Source: Tritrichomonas foetus
Taxonomy: Eukaryota > Parabasalia > Tritrichomonadida > Tritrichomonadidae
Assembly: GCA_001839685.1 (NCBI GenBank)
Contig: MLAK01001315.1
Location: 55,257 to 119,256, forward strand
Direction of reading: 5' to 3'
Length of the DNA: 64,000 nucleotides
Of this stretch, positions 11,401 through 20,234 are shown piece by piece. The notes beneath the pieces are model-generated. The model was given only the letters and a program-made list of their open reading frames with translations. It ran no database searches and was not told the DNA's origin. The stretch's first letter is position 1. Every line of letters starts with the position of its first letter. The translations under genes were made by a program, and so were the position numbers.

Positions 11401-11582
11401 TACATGTTATCATGCGTGGAAAACCTCAAATGAAAGGAAATGAATTAGAAATTGCAGGAGTCGTCATTGATATTGGTGCAATTATTGAAGATCAGAAAAT
11501 GCAAGGTGTGATTGAAGAGTTGAAAGACCAGATTGAAGAAAGTCAACAACTTATTGATATTTGCCGTAATTCTATTCAATAA
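8496..11582 (+). CDS. Large membrane protein with PAS-like repeats, no output domain
   Basis: A 1,028-residue protein. The N-terminus MFFALFSCFTNSYYLF may be a signal peptide or anchor, followed by about 150 residues that would be extracellular or lumenal. A clear TM helix is at about 165-190 (IKVAIFTAFIIILLFCVLYF). The remaining 830 residues are cytosolic and contain repeated alpha/beta segments that look like PAS domains; the clearest are about 745-860 (ending LDGTYEWYALLSF) and 895-1005 (WRIVDVEDQEEF ... HVIMRGKPQMKGNELEIAGVVIDI). A basic RRNRSRSRTKIKKRSS linker lies near 655-680. The protein ends in a short coiled coil (MQGVIEELKDQIEESQQLID) where histidine kinases or cyclases would continue, so no enzymatic output domain is visible. 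I infer a sensory receptor; an alternative is a parabasalid-specific family. Confidence 0.7.
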   Translation: MFFALFSCFTNSYYLFDDTSTSPESLREQYSICCSFSTNLNSFYIYQSGTSDNSNDDSIYVDDQINGYNKIIQLLSQNNIRILSMKENSKFLILPHLIKISNYSLVKDVHKKFQFLSNLIETTYIISNFGCFDAVLKCYQSNSNFLQIKVAIFTAFIIILLFCVLYFFIYERVLLKGIKMEGFGFFNSENNTYYGDPSIDYHQNIPLNKAVAKQIHRNTAFYSFNTVSKHQLNNNIIFWQTFEQVFPDISDPSILISFKSDGIKIPSQPIGTFKNLRNYKPIEIHIPLKTASNCRIYLNEAIVTAFSVGSQFSSFTRTLFSYISKLLESSIFEKSNVQILLNYICPQLDITYSLVINKNEIIGHYHSKDLTELTKDQINEIINTFDNDDNNCGQIDKAMKGCEDVYYQKYKYFDTNLLIIFGIRNKDFADDVFDIFSIVIMILHRLSHIQSKSLELEHILKIISSDNTYGFYEYKMDEDGKLIYTRDFTNSEFSNPEKFLHHKEKIGTIQERIFEVGTSKKDQVIDENVGDQIISLVSNVNVLTDERTVFCFSENISSFLAAEANFIKEIKEKEEAIETLSIIPFSRLQKITVISPCDYKYPFNGVYHCRRNRIKEVNINIFNNYHDLANPKDDGVDIDGNVRYVLINHHNLRRNRSRSRTKIKKRSSFRYSFPHNSSNESLNSITEGDKLKEQNKQNINSGLHYIFVKAAEQTQMDFPESPFGVLRFVSSSDLIEMWMLGFNNFLMDATLFYQNTEYISPLIEFCTPNVDSIIAWNVDMETQKVTREKSFPTIWDILSVSKAMPFTQFPSFLQDESRNLFYNEIDRIYAGESPALLLDVQVLKLDGTYEWYALLSFREGCSNLKCFMINVHNYHTESVSITEQKESIHRILSVGRISLWYFTDDDQNLPYPQMFDCGINLILHINWSFVWRIVDVEDQEEFTHKIRNSFDLKHLFDIKCTIVFGDKSVHVIMRGKPQMKGNELEIAGVVIDIGAIIEDQKMQGVIEELKDQIEESQQLIDICRNSIQ

Positions 11583-11695
11583 TATTTGTAAATTTTTACG
11601 CATTACGATTTTTATTTTTAATCTTAATTTTGGTTTTTATTATTTGTGATTTTGATTGAGTTTTTCTTTTTAAAGAGTGTTAATTTTTGTATTGT

Positions 11696-12001
11696 ATGCC
11701 AATTTTTTATATCAATTTTGTTTTTGGAGTGATCATTTTTTTAAAAATGTTAAAATCGAGAATTTTGAACAATCATAATTCTTTGTTTTGCTTCCCCAAT
11801 CTGAAAAATAATGTTTTTGCTACTTCTCCATTAATAGCAGCACAATTACAAGTTTCACTCACAAAATCTGATAATAATTTTTCTAGATATTTTTCAAGAG
11901 TCACCAGTTTTAATGAACAACCAAAAAAAGATAAAGAAAAGTTCGATTTTGATTATTATGTGGCTCAATTAGACCAAGATAATTGTTCCTGTTTGAATTA
12001 A
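11696..12001 (+). CDS. Small hypothetical protein
   Basis: An open frame of 101 codons from the ATG at 11696, or 84 from the ATG at 11747. From the upstream start it would have a hydrophobic N-terminal anchor (FYINFVFGVIIFL); from the downstream start it is a soluble, basic protein. The interior (NNVFATSPLIAAQLQVSLTK, DKEKFDFDYYVAQLDQD) has protein-like composition, unlike most translated spacer here. No family recognised. It lies 110-160 bp after the PAS-like gene on the same strand. Confidence 0.35.
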   Translation: MPIFYINFVFGVIIFLKMLKSRILNNHNSLFCFPNLKNNVFATSPLIAAQLQVSLTKSDNNFSRYFSRVTSFNEQPKKDKEKFDFDYYVAQLDQDNCSCLN

Positions 12002-12300
12002 TTTTATCTTTTCCATAAAAAATCAACTATATGCCATTTTGAAGTTTTTTATCGTTTAAACAATTGATGATTTTCATCATGTTTAATAGTTTCCATCATT
12101 TCCTAAACGGTTTCTAAAACCTAATTATTAATTCATGAAAATTTAATACGAGAATGGTTTCCGAGGAGTTTAATTATTGCAATAAAATGCAGATCACCAT
12201 TCATTATTTGAATAAAGACAAAAAGAAAATACAAATAGAATTATCAAAAAATGAATTTCATAGTCATTTATACAATAAAAATAAAAATAAAAATGGTAAA

Positions 12301-15120
12301 TTACTTGTTGTCATCCAAAGCCGTCATAAAGCTGTTATTCCAAGCAGGCACTGGTGGTGGTGGTTTTCTTGTTATTCTCATGCAATCACTAATTTCATCA
12401 CTCTCTTCAAGTAAAGTTAGAAGGTCATTATCATTGTTGTTGATGTCATAATCATCATCGCTGCTGTCGTGACTGTAGTCACTTGGCAAAAATTGAATGT
12501 TTCCGATATCTTCACTGCTGTCATTAGTAGAAAGGAATTCAGGTGCGCCAGTAATACTTAAAAGGTCACGGGGTACGTTTAGAACGACTTGTTGGTTTGG
12601 CTGTTGGTCATTGTTTGCTGTTTGATTGTGATTTTGGTTTTCAAAAGCAAAATTGTCTGTGTCTTCTTCTTCCTCTTCTTCTTCAACATTGTTTGCATGC
12701 AGTGAGTCATTTTGAACTTTTTTAACTGGCTCCGAAGCTTTGGTGATTTGATAAATTTTGCTTTGTTGTATTTGATGGTTGGGTTGTGGTGGAGGCGGAA
12801 TTTGATTTGTTGGATTTGAAATTGGTGGTTGTTGGCGTTGAGGCTGCTGTTGAATGCTTTGTGTTGGCGCTGGTTTGGGCTGTTGTGAGGAATTTTGTTG
12901 TTGAGGATGCTGTAAAACTTGGTGGAATTGTTGGAGTTTCTGTTGTTCCATTTTTTCTTGTTGTTGAACTTGATCATACTGTGTATGTTGTTGAGGAGCT
13001 TGCTGTGTCTGCTGTTGTGGTTGTGGCTGTCGTTTTTGTCTTTGTGGAGTTTGAATTGGTGATTGTTGAAAGATTGGATGCTCAGCCATTGGCAAATAAA
13101 TTTGTCTTTGTGGGCTTTGCTGTTGAGGAATTGGATTGGGCTGTGAAACCTGCTGTTGTTGTTGGATTTGCTGCTGTTGTGGAAGTGGCTTTTGTTGTGG
13201 AATTTGTTGTTGTTGTTGTGGAATTATTTGTTTCTGTTGTGGAATTTGTTGTTGTTGTGGAATTATTTGTTGTTGTTGTTGTGGAATTTGTTGTTGTTGT
13301 TGTTGTGGAATTATTTGTTTCTGTTGTGCAATTTGTTGTTGTTGTTGTGGAATTATTTGTTGTTGTTGTTGTGGAATTTGTTGTTGTTGTTGTTGTGGAA
13401 TTATTTGTTTCTGTTGTGGAATTTGTTGTTGTTGTTGTTGCTGTTGTGAAACTTGCTTTTGTTGTTGTTGTTGAACTTGTTTCTGTTGTTGCTGTGGAAT
13501 TTGTTGTTGTTGTTGTGTTGGGATTTGTTGCTGTTGTAGGGGATAAATTTGATTTTGTTGATCAGATTTTTCGATTGATGCCTCCTGAGCTGGATCATTT
13601 TGTTGTTGAATAGTTGGCACGTTTATTGGTGCACTCAGTCGATTCACTGAAGGACGTGGCATGTGCCGTTTTCGTGGAACTGGTGGAAGGTCTGTAATCA
13701 AATTTGTTGGTACTGTTGAATTTTCTTGATTTGTTCCAATCACATTTTTTTGGATTTCCCCTTCTCCGCCAGTTTTCCCACTATCAAACTGATTCTGTCC
13801 ATTTCTATGATCTTTCAAATTATTCAGGTTTGATCCCCCACTATGTTTCCTCGAGTGGATATGTTGTCCATTAGAATGACGATTGTTTTGTCCATTACTT
13901 TGTTCGTTTGAATTGGCTTGTTGGGATATAGGTGCAGTATTTTTCTTCTTTCTTCTTTTTTCACCTGTACTCTTGGAAAGAGTGTATAAATCATTACTTG
14001 ATGCGACTTTTCCATGCATTGTTTTATCCCTATGGCCTGCTGGTAATGATGAAGCCATTTGTGCTGAACTTACAAAAGAACTTGGTGGTGGTGCTCGAAT
14101 TGCATTTTCGGAATTGCGCCCGTTTATTCCTTGTTGAGATGTTCCACTTTTTCTTCTTCGATATTCTTTGTCCAAAAGCTGCGGATCTTCTTTCACATAT
14201 TTATTTTTTATTTTAGTTCCAGAGAAGCGAGGAATTGTCGGAGTTACTGAATGTCTTTTTCTATGGTGTTTTTGACCATTTAAGCCTCTTTCCGAAGTTC
14301 TTTGGTCGAGCGTATTAGTGAGAACTCGATTTGACATAATGTTGAATTGGGTTCGAAGGTTTTTATTATAAGAATTCTGTGCTTGAACTGAAGGAGGTGG
14401 TGGTGGTGGCATCACAAAATCATCGTTTGCTATATCTTTATGTTTCCTTTTCTTTCTGCTGTTTTTGGAGTTTTCTTGATTATCAGATGAAGTGTTTGTA
14501 TCGTTATTATCTGGATTTGAAGCATCGTGCATATTACGCCTATGATTACGAGAGTGCCCATGACCACTACTACCACTGCTACTGCTATTTTGACTATTTA
14601 GATTATTATTTTCGATTATTGTTTGTAGACTTTCTTCTGTTTCTGAGAATTTTGTGAGATCTATAAAAATCGATTTCCTTTGTCTTGTTTCGCTGTGCAG
14701 AAATTTGAGTGGATTAATTTTGATAATCAAATATCCGTCTATCAAAAACTTGCGATATTCACCTCGAATTGCGTCTGGGATTTTGATGTATTTCTCTTCA
14801 ACTGGCGATCCATTCACCATTTTGAGATTCTTACCGAAGACAATAAGCGCCATCAAATTTAAAAATTGATTACTTTGAAGTGAAGTTCCTCGGCAGGTGA
14901 ATTCTTCGAGCATTGGAAGACTTGGCGCATATTTGAATGAAGTGATGTTCGTATTATCAATCGAAAGGAGGCGTAAATTCGGAAAAGTATGAAATTGGAA
15001 AAAAGATGGAATGGGATTATCGGAAAAGTCAATGAAAGTCAAGGAATCATTTTCGACAAGTAACGGGATCGCCTTTAAGCCCTGATTTTTAAAGTTAGCA
15101 TGACCTTTCGCGAAGGTCAT
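12301..15120 (-). CDS. LRR protein with long glutamine-rich tail
   Basis: A 939-residue protein. Residues 1-140 form a short leucine-rich-repeat domain with a cap (LTFIDFSDNPIPSF, LRLLSIDNTNITSF, LEEFTCRGTSLQS, then LMALIVFGKNLKMVNGSPVEE like an LRR-cap). The remaining 800 residues are low complexity: Asn/Ser/His-rich and basic (about 170-420), a proline cluster PPPPPPS near 240, and a glutamine-rich block (about 520-800) built from imperfect units such as QQQQIPQQKQIIPQ. The end is acidic (EEEEEEEDTDN and SHDSSDDDYDINNND) and finishes with ITRKPPPPVPAW. The Q-rich block lies at about 12800-13570 on the DNA. The function is unknown; the layout suggests a scaffold, possibly phase-separating, but that is inference. 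Confidence 0.75.
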   Translation of the reverse strand: MTFAKGHANFKNQGLKAIPLLVENDSLTFIDFSDNPIPSFFQFHTFPNLRLLSIDNTNITSFKYAPSLPMLEEFTCRGTSLQSNQFLNLMALIVFGKNLKMVNGSPVEEKYIKIPDAIRGEYRKFLIDGYLIIKINPLKFLHSETRQRKSIFIDLTKFSETEESLQTIIENNNLNSQNSSSSGSSGHGHSRNHRRNMHDASNPDNNDTNTSSDNQENSKNSRKKRKHKDIANDDFVMPPPPPPSVQAQNSYNKNLRTQFNIMSNRVLTNTLDQRTSERGLNGQKHHRKRHSVTPTIPRFSGTKIKNKYVKEDPQLLDKEYRRRKSGTSQQGINGRNSENAIRAPPPSSFVSSAQMASSLPAGHRDKTMHGKVASSNDLYTLSKSTGEKRRKKKNTAPISQQANSNEQSNGQNNRHSNGQHIHSRKHSGGSNLNNLKDHRNGQNQFDSGKTGGEGEIQKNVIGTNQENSTVPTNLITDLPPVPRKRHMPRPSVNRLSAPINVPTIQQQNDPAQEASIEKSDQQNQIYPLQQQQIPTQQQQQIPQQQQKQVQQQQQKQVSQQQQQQQQIPQQKQIIPQQQQQQIPQQQQQIIPQQQQQIAQQKQIIPQQQQQQIPQQQQQIIPQQQQIPQQKQIIPQQQQQIPQQKPLPQQQQIQQQQQVSQPNPIPQQQSPQRQIYLPMAEHPIFQQSPIQTPQRQKRQPQPQQQTQQAPQQHTQYDQVQQQEKMEQQKLQQFHQVLQHPQQQNSSQQPKPAPTQSIQQQPQRQQPPISNPTNQIPPPPQPNHQIQQSKIYQITKASEPVKKVQNDSLHANNVEEEEEEEDTDNFAFENQNHNQTANNDQQPNQQVVLNVPRDLLSITGAPEFLSTNDSSEDIGNIQFLPSDYSHDSSDDDYDINNNDNDLLTLLEESDEISDCMRITRKPPPPVPAWNNSFMTALDDNK
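13145..13560. repeat. GTT/CAA-rich imperfect repeat encoding polyglutamine
   Basis: Plus strand is a run of tgttgttgtgg-type units with interspersed aattatttgtttc and aatttg; the minus strand codes Gln tracts separated by IPQQKQIIP and similar. Units of about 36-60 bp recur with small length differences, as expected of replication slippage under coding constraint, since all length changes kept the frame open. Confidence 0.8.
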
Positions 15121-15624
15121 TACAAACTAGAATCAGAATGTATGGTTAAGGTGAAAATAAGGTGAAATTTACGAAAATTTTGGTTTTTGAAATTCTTGTC
15201 AGTTGATGAAAAAAGTTTGTGTTACGAACAAAATAATGTTTTATGACTTTGTTCGAAAAAATAACCAAATAAAAGGAAATATCAATCAATATAATAGTAT
15301 CACAAACATCTGGAAAAGAATGAAATAGTATTAATATAATGACGCATTCAGATAATGCCAAGAGTTTGAATCATAGAAATACTGCTAAAAATCATTTTTA
15401 TTTAAGAATGACTCATCAAACTGCCAAAAAAACAAAAATTATATTTTATAATCTGGTCAATAACGACTTAAATGTGAATAATAACATATCAAGATGATAA
15501 ATTCCATTATCTAATGAAATAATATCATTAAAAATGTATGGGAGGTGACTTTCACGTTTCCCAATCATTTTGTAAATAATTCAAAAAGTTGATTAAAATA
15601 ATCTGTGGAAAAACACGTTAAATA
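15121..15624. other. Divergent spacer
   Basis: Between two divergent genes. It contains a direct repeat on the plus strand, AAGGTGAAAAT-AAGGTGAAATT at 15148-15169, which is 28-49 bp upstream of the LRR gene start read on the minus strand. A 71-codon open frame at 15146-15361 overlaps this and is not called. Confidence 0.45.
15148..15169 (-). promoter_or_regulatory. Candidate promoter element, doubled TTCACCTTA
   Basis: On the minus strand the gene-proximal region reads TTTCACCTTATTTTCACCTTAA, two copies of the same octamer-like element 11 bp apart, about 30-50 bp upstream of the ATG at 15120. Similar single or doubled GGTGAAA/TTCACC elements lie upstream of RFT1 (804-830) and the 43144 gene (43165-43172). 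This is motif spotting without statistics. Confidence 0.2.
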
Positions 15625-16485
15625 ATGAAAATCTCCAGATCAGCTTTATCCTCACGAAAAATCTCAAGTCGGGCATCACCTACTACGGAGCATGGATTTT
15701 TCTCCGTAATCCCAAAAACAGAAAAATCGCCACAGGATTTTGACCCAGATTTTATTTTTAATGAGCTCAATAATCGAGTTGCTCCTTTTGAGCCAGAACA
15801 GCCAGGATTTTGTCTTCCTCAGCAGGCCAAATTAGAACGCGATTACTGGAATTCTTACGCATACACGTCAAATAAACCATCATCTCGACCAGCTTCGCCA
15901 TTCATCACTTGCGACATGGGGGACGACTACGAAAGGAAATTCACATACGTTCGAATGGGCGACACCCAGCCGCACTTCGTGAAAAAATACGCGCGCACAC
16001 CAGATTTACCTCCGCAGACCAGAAAACCCAGTTCGCCCGAAAAGAATCCACATTTTAATGAGCGCCAATCGCGAGTGACCACACGAAACATGAAAATTGA
16101 AAAGCCAGTTGAAGAATATGTTTCATGGAAGTATTTCGGCGATACAGATAATATTTGCGGCTGTTATACCGCAAAAATCCCAATAAAAATGAAGAACGAA
16201 ATGAATTCTAGGCATATTTCCAGATTACCAAATGGCACAAATAAGTTGAAAATTAAAAAAGTGAATCAAAAAACAACAAATCGAAATTTACCACGTCGTG
16301 ACTTGTTTGAGTTGTCTATTAAACGACCACCTCCTAAACCAGAACTACGAGATATTATTCGATCAACTGAGGAAAATCACGATTTTGATGAATATCTTGA
16401 TGAAGAAACAGAGACATACATGGAATATCGAGGAAAAATGATGCCCCTGAAATATTCCAGTATCAATCGATCTAACATGATGTAA
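15625..16485 (+). CDS. Hypothetical basic protein, probably disordered
   Basis: A 286-residue protein with no domain I recognise. Ser/Arg-rich start (SRSALSSRKISSRASP), several proline-rich segments (PPQTRKPSSPEKNP; KRPPPKPELRDI), and a more ordered middle part with aromatic residues (EEYVSWKYFGDTDNICGCYT at about 165-185). The C-terminus is acidic then ends MKYSSINRSNMM-like. Codon usage is more GC-rich than neighbours in the first half. It is divergent from the LRR/polyQ gene. Function unknown. Confidence 0.7.
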   Translation: MKISRSALSSRKISSRASPTTEHGFFSVIPKTEKSPQDFDPDFIFNELNNRVAPFEPEQPGFCLPQQAKLERDYWNSYAYTSNKPSSRPASPFITCDMGDDYERKFTYVRMGDTQPHFVKKYARTPDLPPQTRKPSSPEKNPHFNERQSRVTTRNMKIEKPVEEYVSWKYFGDTDNICGCYTAKIPIKMKNEMNSRHISRLPNGTNKLKIKKVNQKTTNRNLPRRDLFELSIKRPPPKPELRDIIRSTEENHDFDEYLDEETETYMEYRGKMMPLKYSSINRSNMM

Positions 16486-16809
16486 CATCATCCATGCGTT
16501 TTAATATATTGTTTTAATGTATTGTTTTTATTATAAATGTTCGCTTCCAATTTTATTATTATTAGTTTTATTATTCAAAAAAAGATTGTTTTTCTTTCTA
16601 AGTATTTTATCAATAAAAAATGATCATGAATACAATATATAATATTGTGAATCTCATCTATCTTAATACATATGAATAAGATTTGCTAATTTTTATGAAT
16701 GATTACAGATGATCTCGATTGGTAAATCTAATCCAAATTGAGTAAAATATATAAAGAAAAAACAAAAAAGAAATAAAAACTATTATCATGAAAAATATAT
16801 TTACAAACA
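16486..16809. other. Convergent spacer
   Basis: AT-rich 3' region shared by two converging genes, with runs of A and T and AATAAA-like strings. No gene seen. Confidence 0.5.
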
Positions 16810-19053
16810 TTATGGAATGAAATCATCACTTTCTATCTTTGTATTTGATGAAGAAGATGTTTTAATTTCATTTCGCGCATGATTTATATGCTCTTGTTTT
16901 GAAAGTTCATCATTTTCATCGATATTGTGGAATTTCTCTTCAGTATCTTCAATAACTGATTTAAGTGGATGAGTTCCACCACTTGAACCTTCTATATTCA
17001 CATTATCTTCTTCTTCTTCTTTATGTTTTTCATTTGGTGAAGTATTACTACTTTTCTTCTCAGCTTTTTCTGAGGATTCAAAATCATCAAAATCATTTTC
17101 ACTTAGATTCTTTGGTGAACCTGATGAAGAGTGTTTTTGACTACTCGAATGCGACATTTTTGAACTCGAACTAGAACTCGAGTTGTATTCATTTCTAGAT
17201 TCTTTAAGTTCTTTGATTTCTTCTTCTTCTCTGTCTGTTTCTTCCTTTTCACTGTCTTCTTCTTCTTCTCTGTCTGTTTCTCTGTCTTCTTTTCCTCCAT
17301 CTTCTTCTTGATTATTTTGTTTTTTATTTTCTTGTGATTTGCTTTCTTGTGAAAGCTCTTTGATATCCATTTCTTTATCTTTGGAATGAATTTGTTCTTC
17401 TTTAATTTCCTGAATTTCTTCATTTTCTCGAATGATTTTAATTGCTTCTTCTTCTTTGATGTCACTGCTATCTATTTCAATATTATTATCTTCTTCTTCA
17501 CTTTTTGATGTTTGAGGAATTAAATCATCTACTTTATCTGCAAAAATATTTTCTTCATTCATTTCTTCTTTTTCTTCTTGAATAATCACGATGGGAACTG
17601 GATTTTCATTTCCTGTAATTTCCTTATTCTCTTCATTAGTTTCTTCTTTTATTTCTATATTTGGCTCTTGTGCATTAATCATAATGTTTTCAGGAATGAT
17701 AGAACTTTCATTTGACAATTTGTTATTCATGCTTTCATCTTTTCTATCATATGATGTTTCGCTTTGGAATAAATCATTTGCATTTGAGTGCATCAAAATT
17801 GATTTGGTATCAGATGGAGCAGGTGTTATGTCTGAGTTCTTGAAATTTTCCAGAAAAGAAGACACAGAAGATGAAGAAGCAGTTAATTTCTGTTTTTCGT
17901 TTTTTTGATTTGGACTTAGTTTTTGTTGAATTTGTAATTTTGGCTGTGTTTTCCTTTCTAAAACTTCAATGTTATCTTTAGAATTATTTTCATCTTTGGA
18001 TTCTTCAATCTTTTTATTAGAATTATTAGGATCAGAAGTTGAATTGTTATTAATTGTTTTATTACCATAAGAATATTGGTATTCAATGTTGTCTGCTTTG
18101 ATATGATTAGTAGGTCTTGCACGATACACATTTCTGACTTTTCCTTTCATCGAATTGTTGAACTTCTTTCTTTCTTTATCAGAAAATTGATCCTTCTTTT
18201 TACTCTTTTTCATTGCTTTTAATAAAACAATTTCTTCTTGATATCTTTTCTTCATTGTTTCACATTCTTTTTCTCTCAGTTTTCGAAAATGTCTCGCTTT
18301 TATGAATCTTTGCTTGTATTTATCAAGTTCAGCTTCTTTTTCAAGAGAAATATAACTTTTATGATTAAGTTCTTCAATTTGGCCTTTTAATTGATATTCT
18401 TTATTTTGTTCCTTTTCAAATTTTTCATGTAAGGTGTCAATATAAACCAATTGTTTGCGAAAAATTTTGGTGGCCTTTGAAACTTCTGAGTTTTGTACTT
18501 TATTGCACATATCATTCAGTTCAGAAAATAATTTGTAATTCTCTCGCCTTAAACCCATCATTTCATCGAATTGATCTGCAATTTCGGCTAATAATTTCTT
18601 TTTGTTGAACGTTGAAATGTTGTTTTTAATCATTTTGTATTCATTCTCCATTGATTTGTAAAGTACTTGAAGTTCTGTCAATTGGGCGCTTACACATATT
18701 TTCTTATAATTATAATCTGTGTTTCTTTCAAATGCTTCATAGTGCCTTCTTAAAAATTCTTCATTTTCTTCAACGTGAATCATTTCATCATCTCTTCGCA
18801 TGATTTCCTGATTTAATTCTATGCATTCTTTTCTCATCTGTGAAATTTCGCATAATAATCGATATTTTTCATCAACCAGTCCTTCGTGATCGTCATTTGG
18901 ATCGTCTGTTTGTAAATATCTTGCTTTCGAATTTTGCGTTGATCGAATTACTGATGATTTGCCGGAATTTATTTTGGATCTCGGATTCTTTTTTGCTTTT
19001 CGACCACTTTCACATCTCGTCCTAGCAGGTGGAGAGTGTGGAACTTTACTCAT
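16810..19053 (-). CDS. Coiled-coil protein with long acidic Glu/Lys-rich tail
   Basis: A 747-residue protein. A basic Ser-rich head (about 1-45) precedes a coiled coil from about 55 to 290 (KYRLLCEISQMRKECIELNQ; QFDEMMGLRRENYKLFSELN; KEYQLKGQIEELNHKSY). Residues 300-747 are low complexity and strongly charged, with runs such as KEEMNEEN, REEEEDSEKEETDREEEEI and a serine stretch SSSSSSSKMSHSSS. The two DREEEE units are near duplicates. Charge pattern and length recall cytoskeletal or basal-body proteins, but there is no specific signature. Divergent from the type I membrane protein at 19191, with 137 bp between starts. Confidence 0.7.
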   Translation of the reverse strand: MSKVPHSPPARTRCESGRKAKKNPRSKINSGKSSVIRSTQNSKARYLQTDDPNDDHEGLVDEKYRLLCEISQMRKECIELNQEIMRRDDEMIHVEENEEFLRRHYEAFERNTDYNYKKICVSAQLTELQVLYKSMENEYKMIKNNISTFNKKKLLAEIADQFDEMMGLRRENYKLFSELNDMCNKVQNSEVSKATKIFRKQLVYIDTLHEKFEKEQNKEYQLKGQIEELNHKSYISLEKEAELDKYKQRFIKARHFRKLREKECETMKKRYQEEIVLLKAMKKSKKKDQFSDKERKKFNNSMKGKVRNVYRARPTNHIKADNIEYQYSYGNKTINNNSTSDPNNSNKKIEESKDENNSKDNIEVLERKTQPKLQIQQKLSPNQKNEKQKLTASSSSVSSFLENFKNSDITPAPSDTKSILMHSNANDLFQSETSYDRKDESMNNKLSNESSIIPENIMINAQEPNIEIKEETNEENKEITGNENPVPIVIIQEEKEEMNEENIFADKVDDLIPQTSKSEEEDNNIEIDSSDIKEEEAIKIIRENEEIQEIKEEQIHSKDKEMDIKELSQESKSQENKKQNNQEEDGGKEDRETDREEEEDSEKEETDREEEEIKELKESRNEYNSSSSSSSKMSHSSSQKHSSSGSPKNLSENDFDDFESSEKAEKKSSNTSPNEKHKEEEEDNVNIEGSSGGTHPLKSVIEDTEEKFHNIDENDELSKQEHINHARNEIKTSSSSNTKIESDDFIP

Positions 19054-19190
19054 ACAATCGAAGGAGAAAATATATCGTAAAGATTTTCAAAATCTTGGAA
19101 AAATAAACGTTAATAAACGTTCACCATTTTTGAATAGTTTATAAAAGGGCTCAACAATATTTGCAAAAATCATAAATCAAGGGCACTTCA

Positions 19191-20114
19191 ATGTGCGCCT
19201 TATTTTTTCTTCTCTTTTCGACCATGACAGCGAGCAAAGACAAAGAAGGTTTCTTTGAATTCAGTGTAAAGCCAGGAACTCCAGTCGAAATTGATAATAT
19301 TTTGAATTATACAATTCTCGTCTCTTTTTTCTTGTGTGATCCTTTCGCAATGCACGTCAATTATTTCAACGAAGACGACAAAATGGAGACGCTTAAATTT
19401 AAGACAAAAGGAACGTTTTCTTTCAAATGCAAAAAGCTAATATTCACATCGATTGAAAAAACGCAAAAAATTTCAATGTGGAAAATACCAGATCATTTAT
19501 GCCATAATTCCTCAATTTTGCTTCAGACGGAAAACGTCTTAGACGCGAATACCGAAAATGCGGTCCAACAATTTCCAATCTGCATTTTCACTCAGCTTGA
19601 AGGCAATCACTTTTTTGTGACTGCCTCCACACAGCAAGAAAGCACATCAGGTCTTTCTTTTTATTCAAAAGATATAAAAGAGAAGAAATGTTACAAAAAT
19701 TCAAATTGTGATTTTCATTCATTAAGTCCGTTTTTCTTAAGAATTAACGGAAATGAACCAGAAAACAATTTCAAACTTTCACTCACTTATAAAATTAATA
19801 TTAAACGTGCTCAAAAAGACAATAGTTGTTCAATGAGTTCACTTCCAACCGTTTTTCACCATGGTGTATCTTTTTTGCCATCATCCTTTATTGGTGAATC
19901 GACAGTAGTCTGCACAAATCTTGCACAGGATACAATGAATCGAATTGTTTCTTTAATTGTAACAATTCTTGTAACTGTTGTTGTGTTATTTGTGATTCAC
20001 TGCATTGGTGCAATTAATATTTTTCATTTGTGTCATTTTGATGGTCATGGTGGAAATGAATCTGGGTACCAACAGCCTGGAAGTGCAGATATTTCAGGAT
20101 CTCTTCTTGAATGA
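19191..20114 (+). CDS. Type I membrane protein, function unknown
   Basis: A 307-residue protein with a signal peptide (MCALFFLLFSTMTAS), a lumenal or extracellular domain of about 225 residues with seven or more cysteines and several N-x-S/T sites, and one TM helix at about 243-267 (IVSLIVTILVTVVVLFVIHC) followed by a short Gly/Ser-rich tail. No family recognised. The ATG is directly preceded by TTCA, an initiator-like context, and matches the start of the signal peptide. Confidence 0.72.
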   Translation: MCALFFLLFSTMTASKDKEGFFEFSVKPGTPVEIDNILNYTILVSFFLCDPFAMHVNYFNEDDKMETLKFKTKGTFSFKCKKLIFTSIEKTQKISMWKIPDHLCHNSSILLQTENVLDANTENAVQQFPICIFTQLEGNHFFVTASTQQESTSGLSFYSKDIKEKKCYKNSNCDFHSLSPFFLRINGNEPENNFKLSLTYKINIKRAQKDNSCSMSSLPTVFHHGVSFLPSSFIGESTVVCTNLAQDTMNRIVSLIVTILVTVVVLFVIHCIGAINIFHLCHFDGHGGNESGYQQPGSADISGSLLE

Positions 20115-20234
20115 AGAAATTTCGTTTACCAAATTTGTGAATGATATCATGGTTAACTATTTTTTGGTTAACTATGTTCGATCATTTTTAATTGAAATAT
20201 ACTTAACGTACAATTCATCTCATCAAACTCTGCA

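Noticed and set aside
13136..13474. Plus-strand frames coding runs of Cys, Val or Leu opposite the polyQ block
   Set aside because: Mirror image of the CAA/CAG-rich coding strand; composition is an artefact of the repeat.
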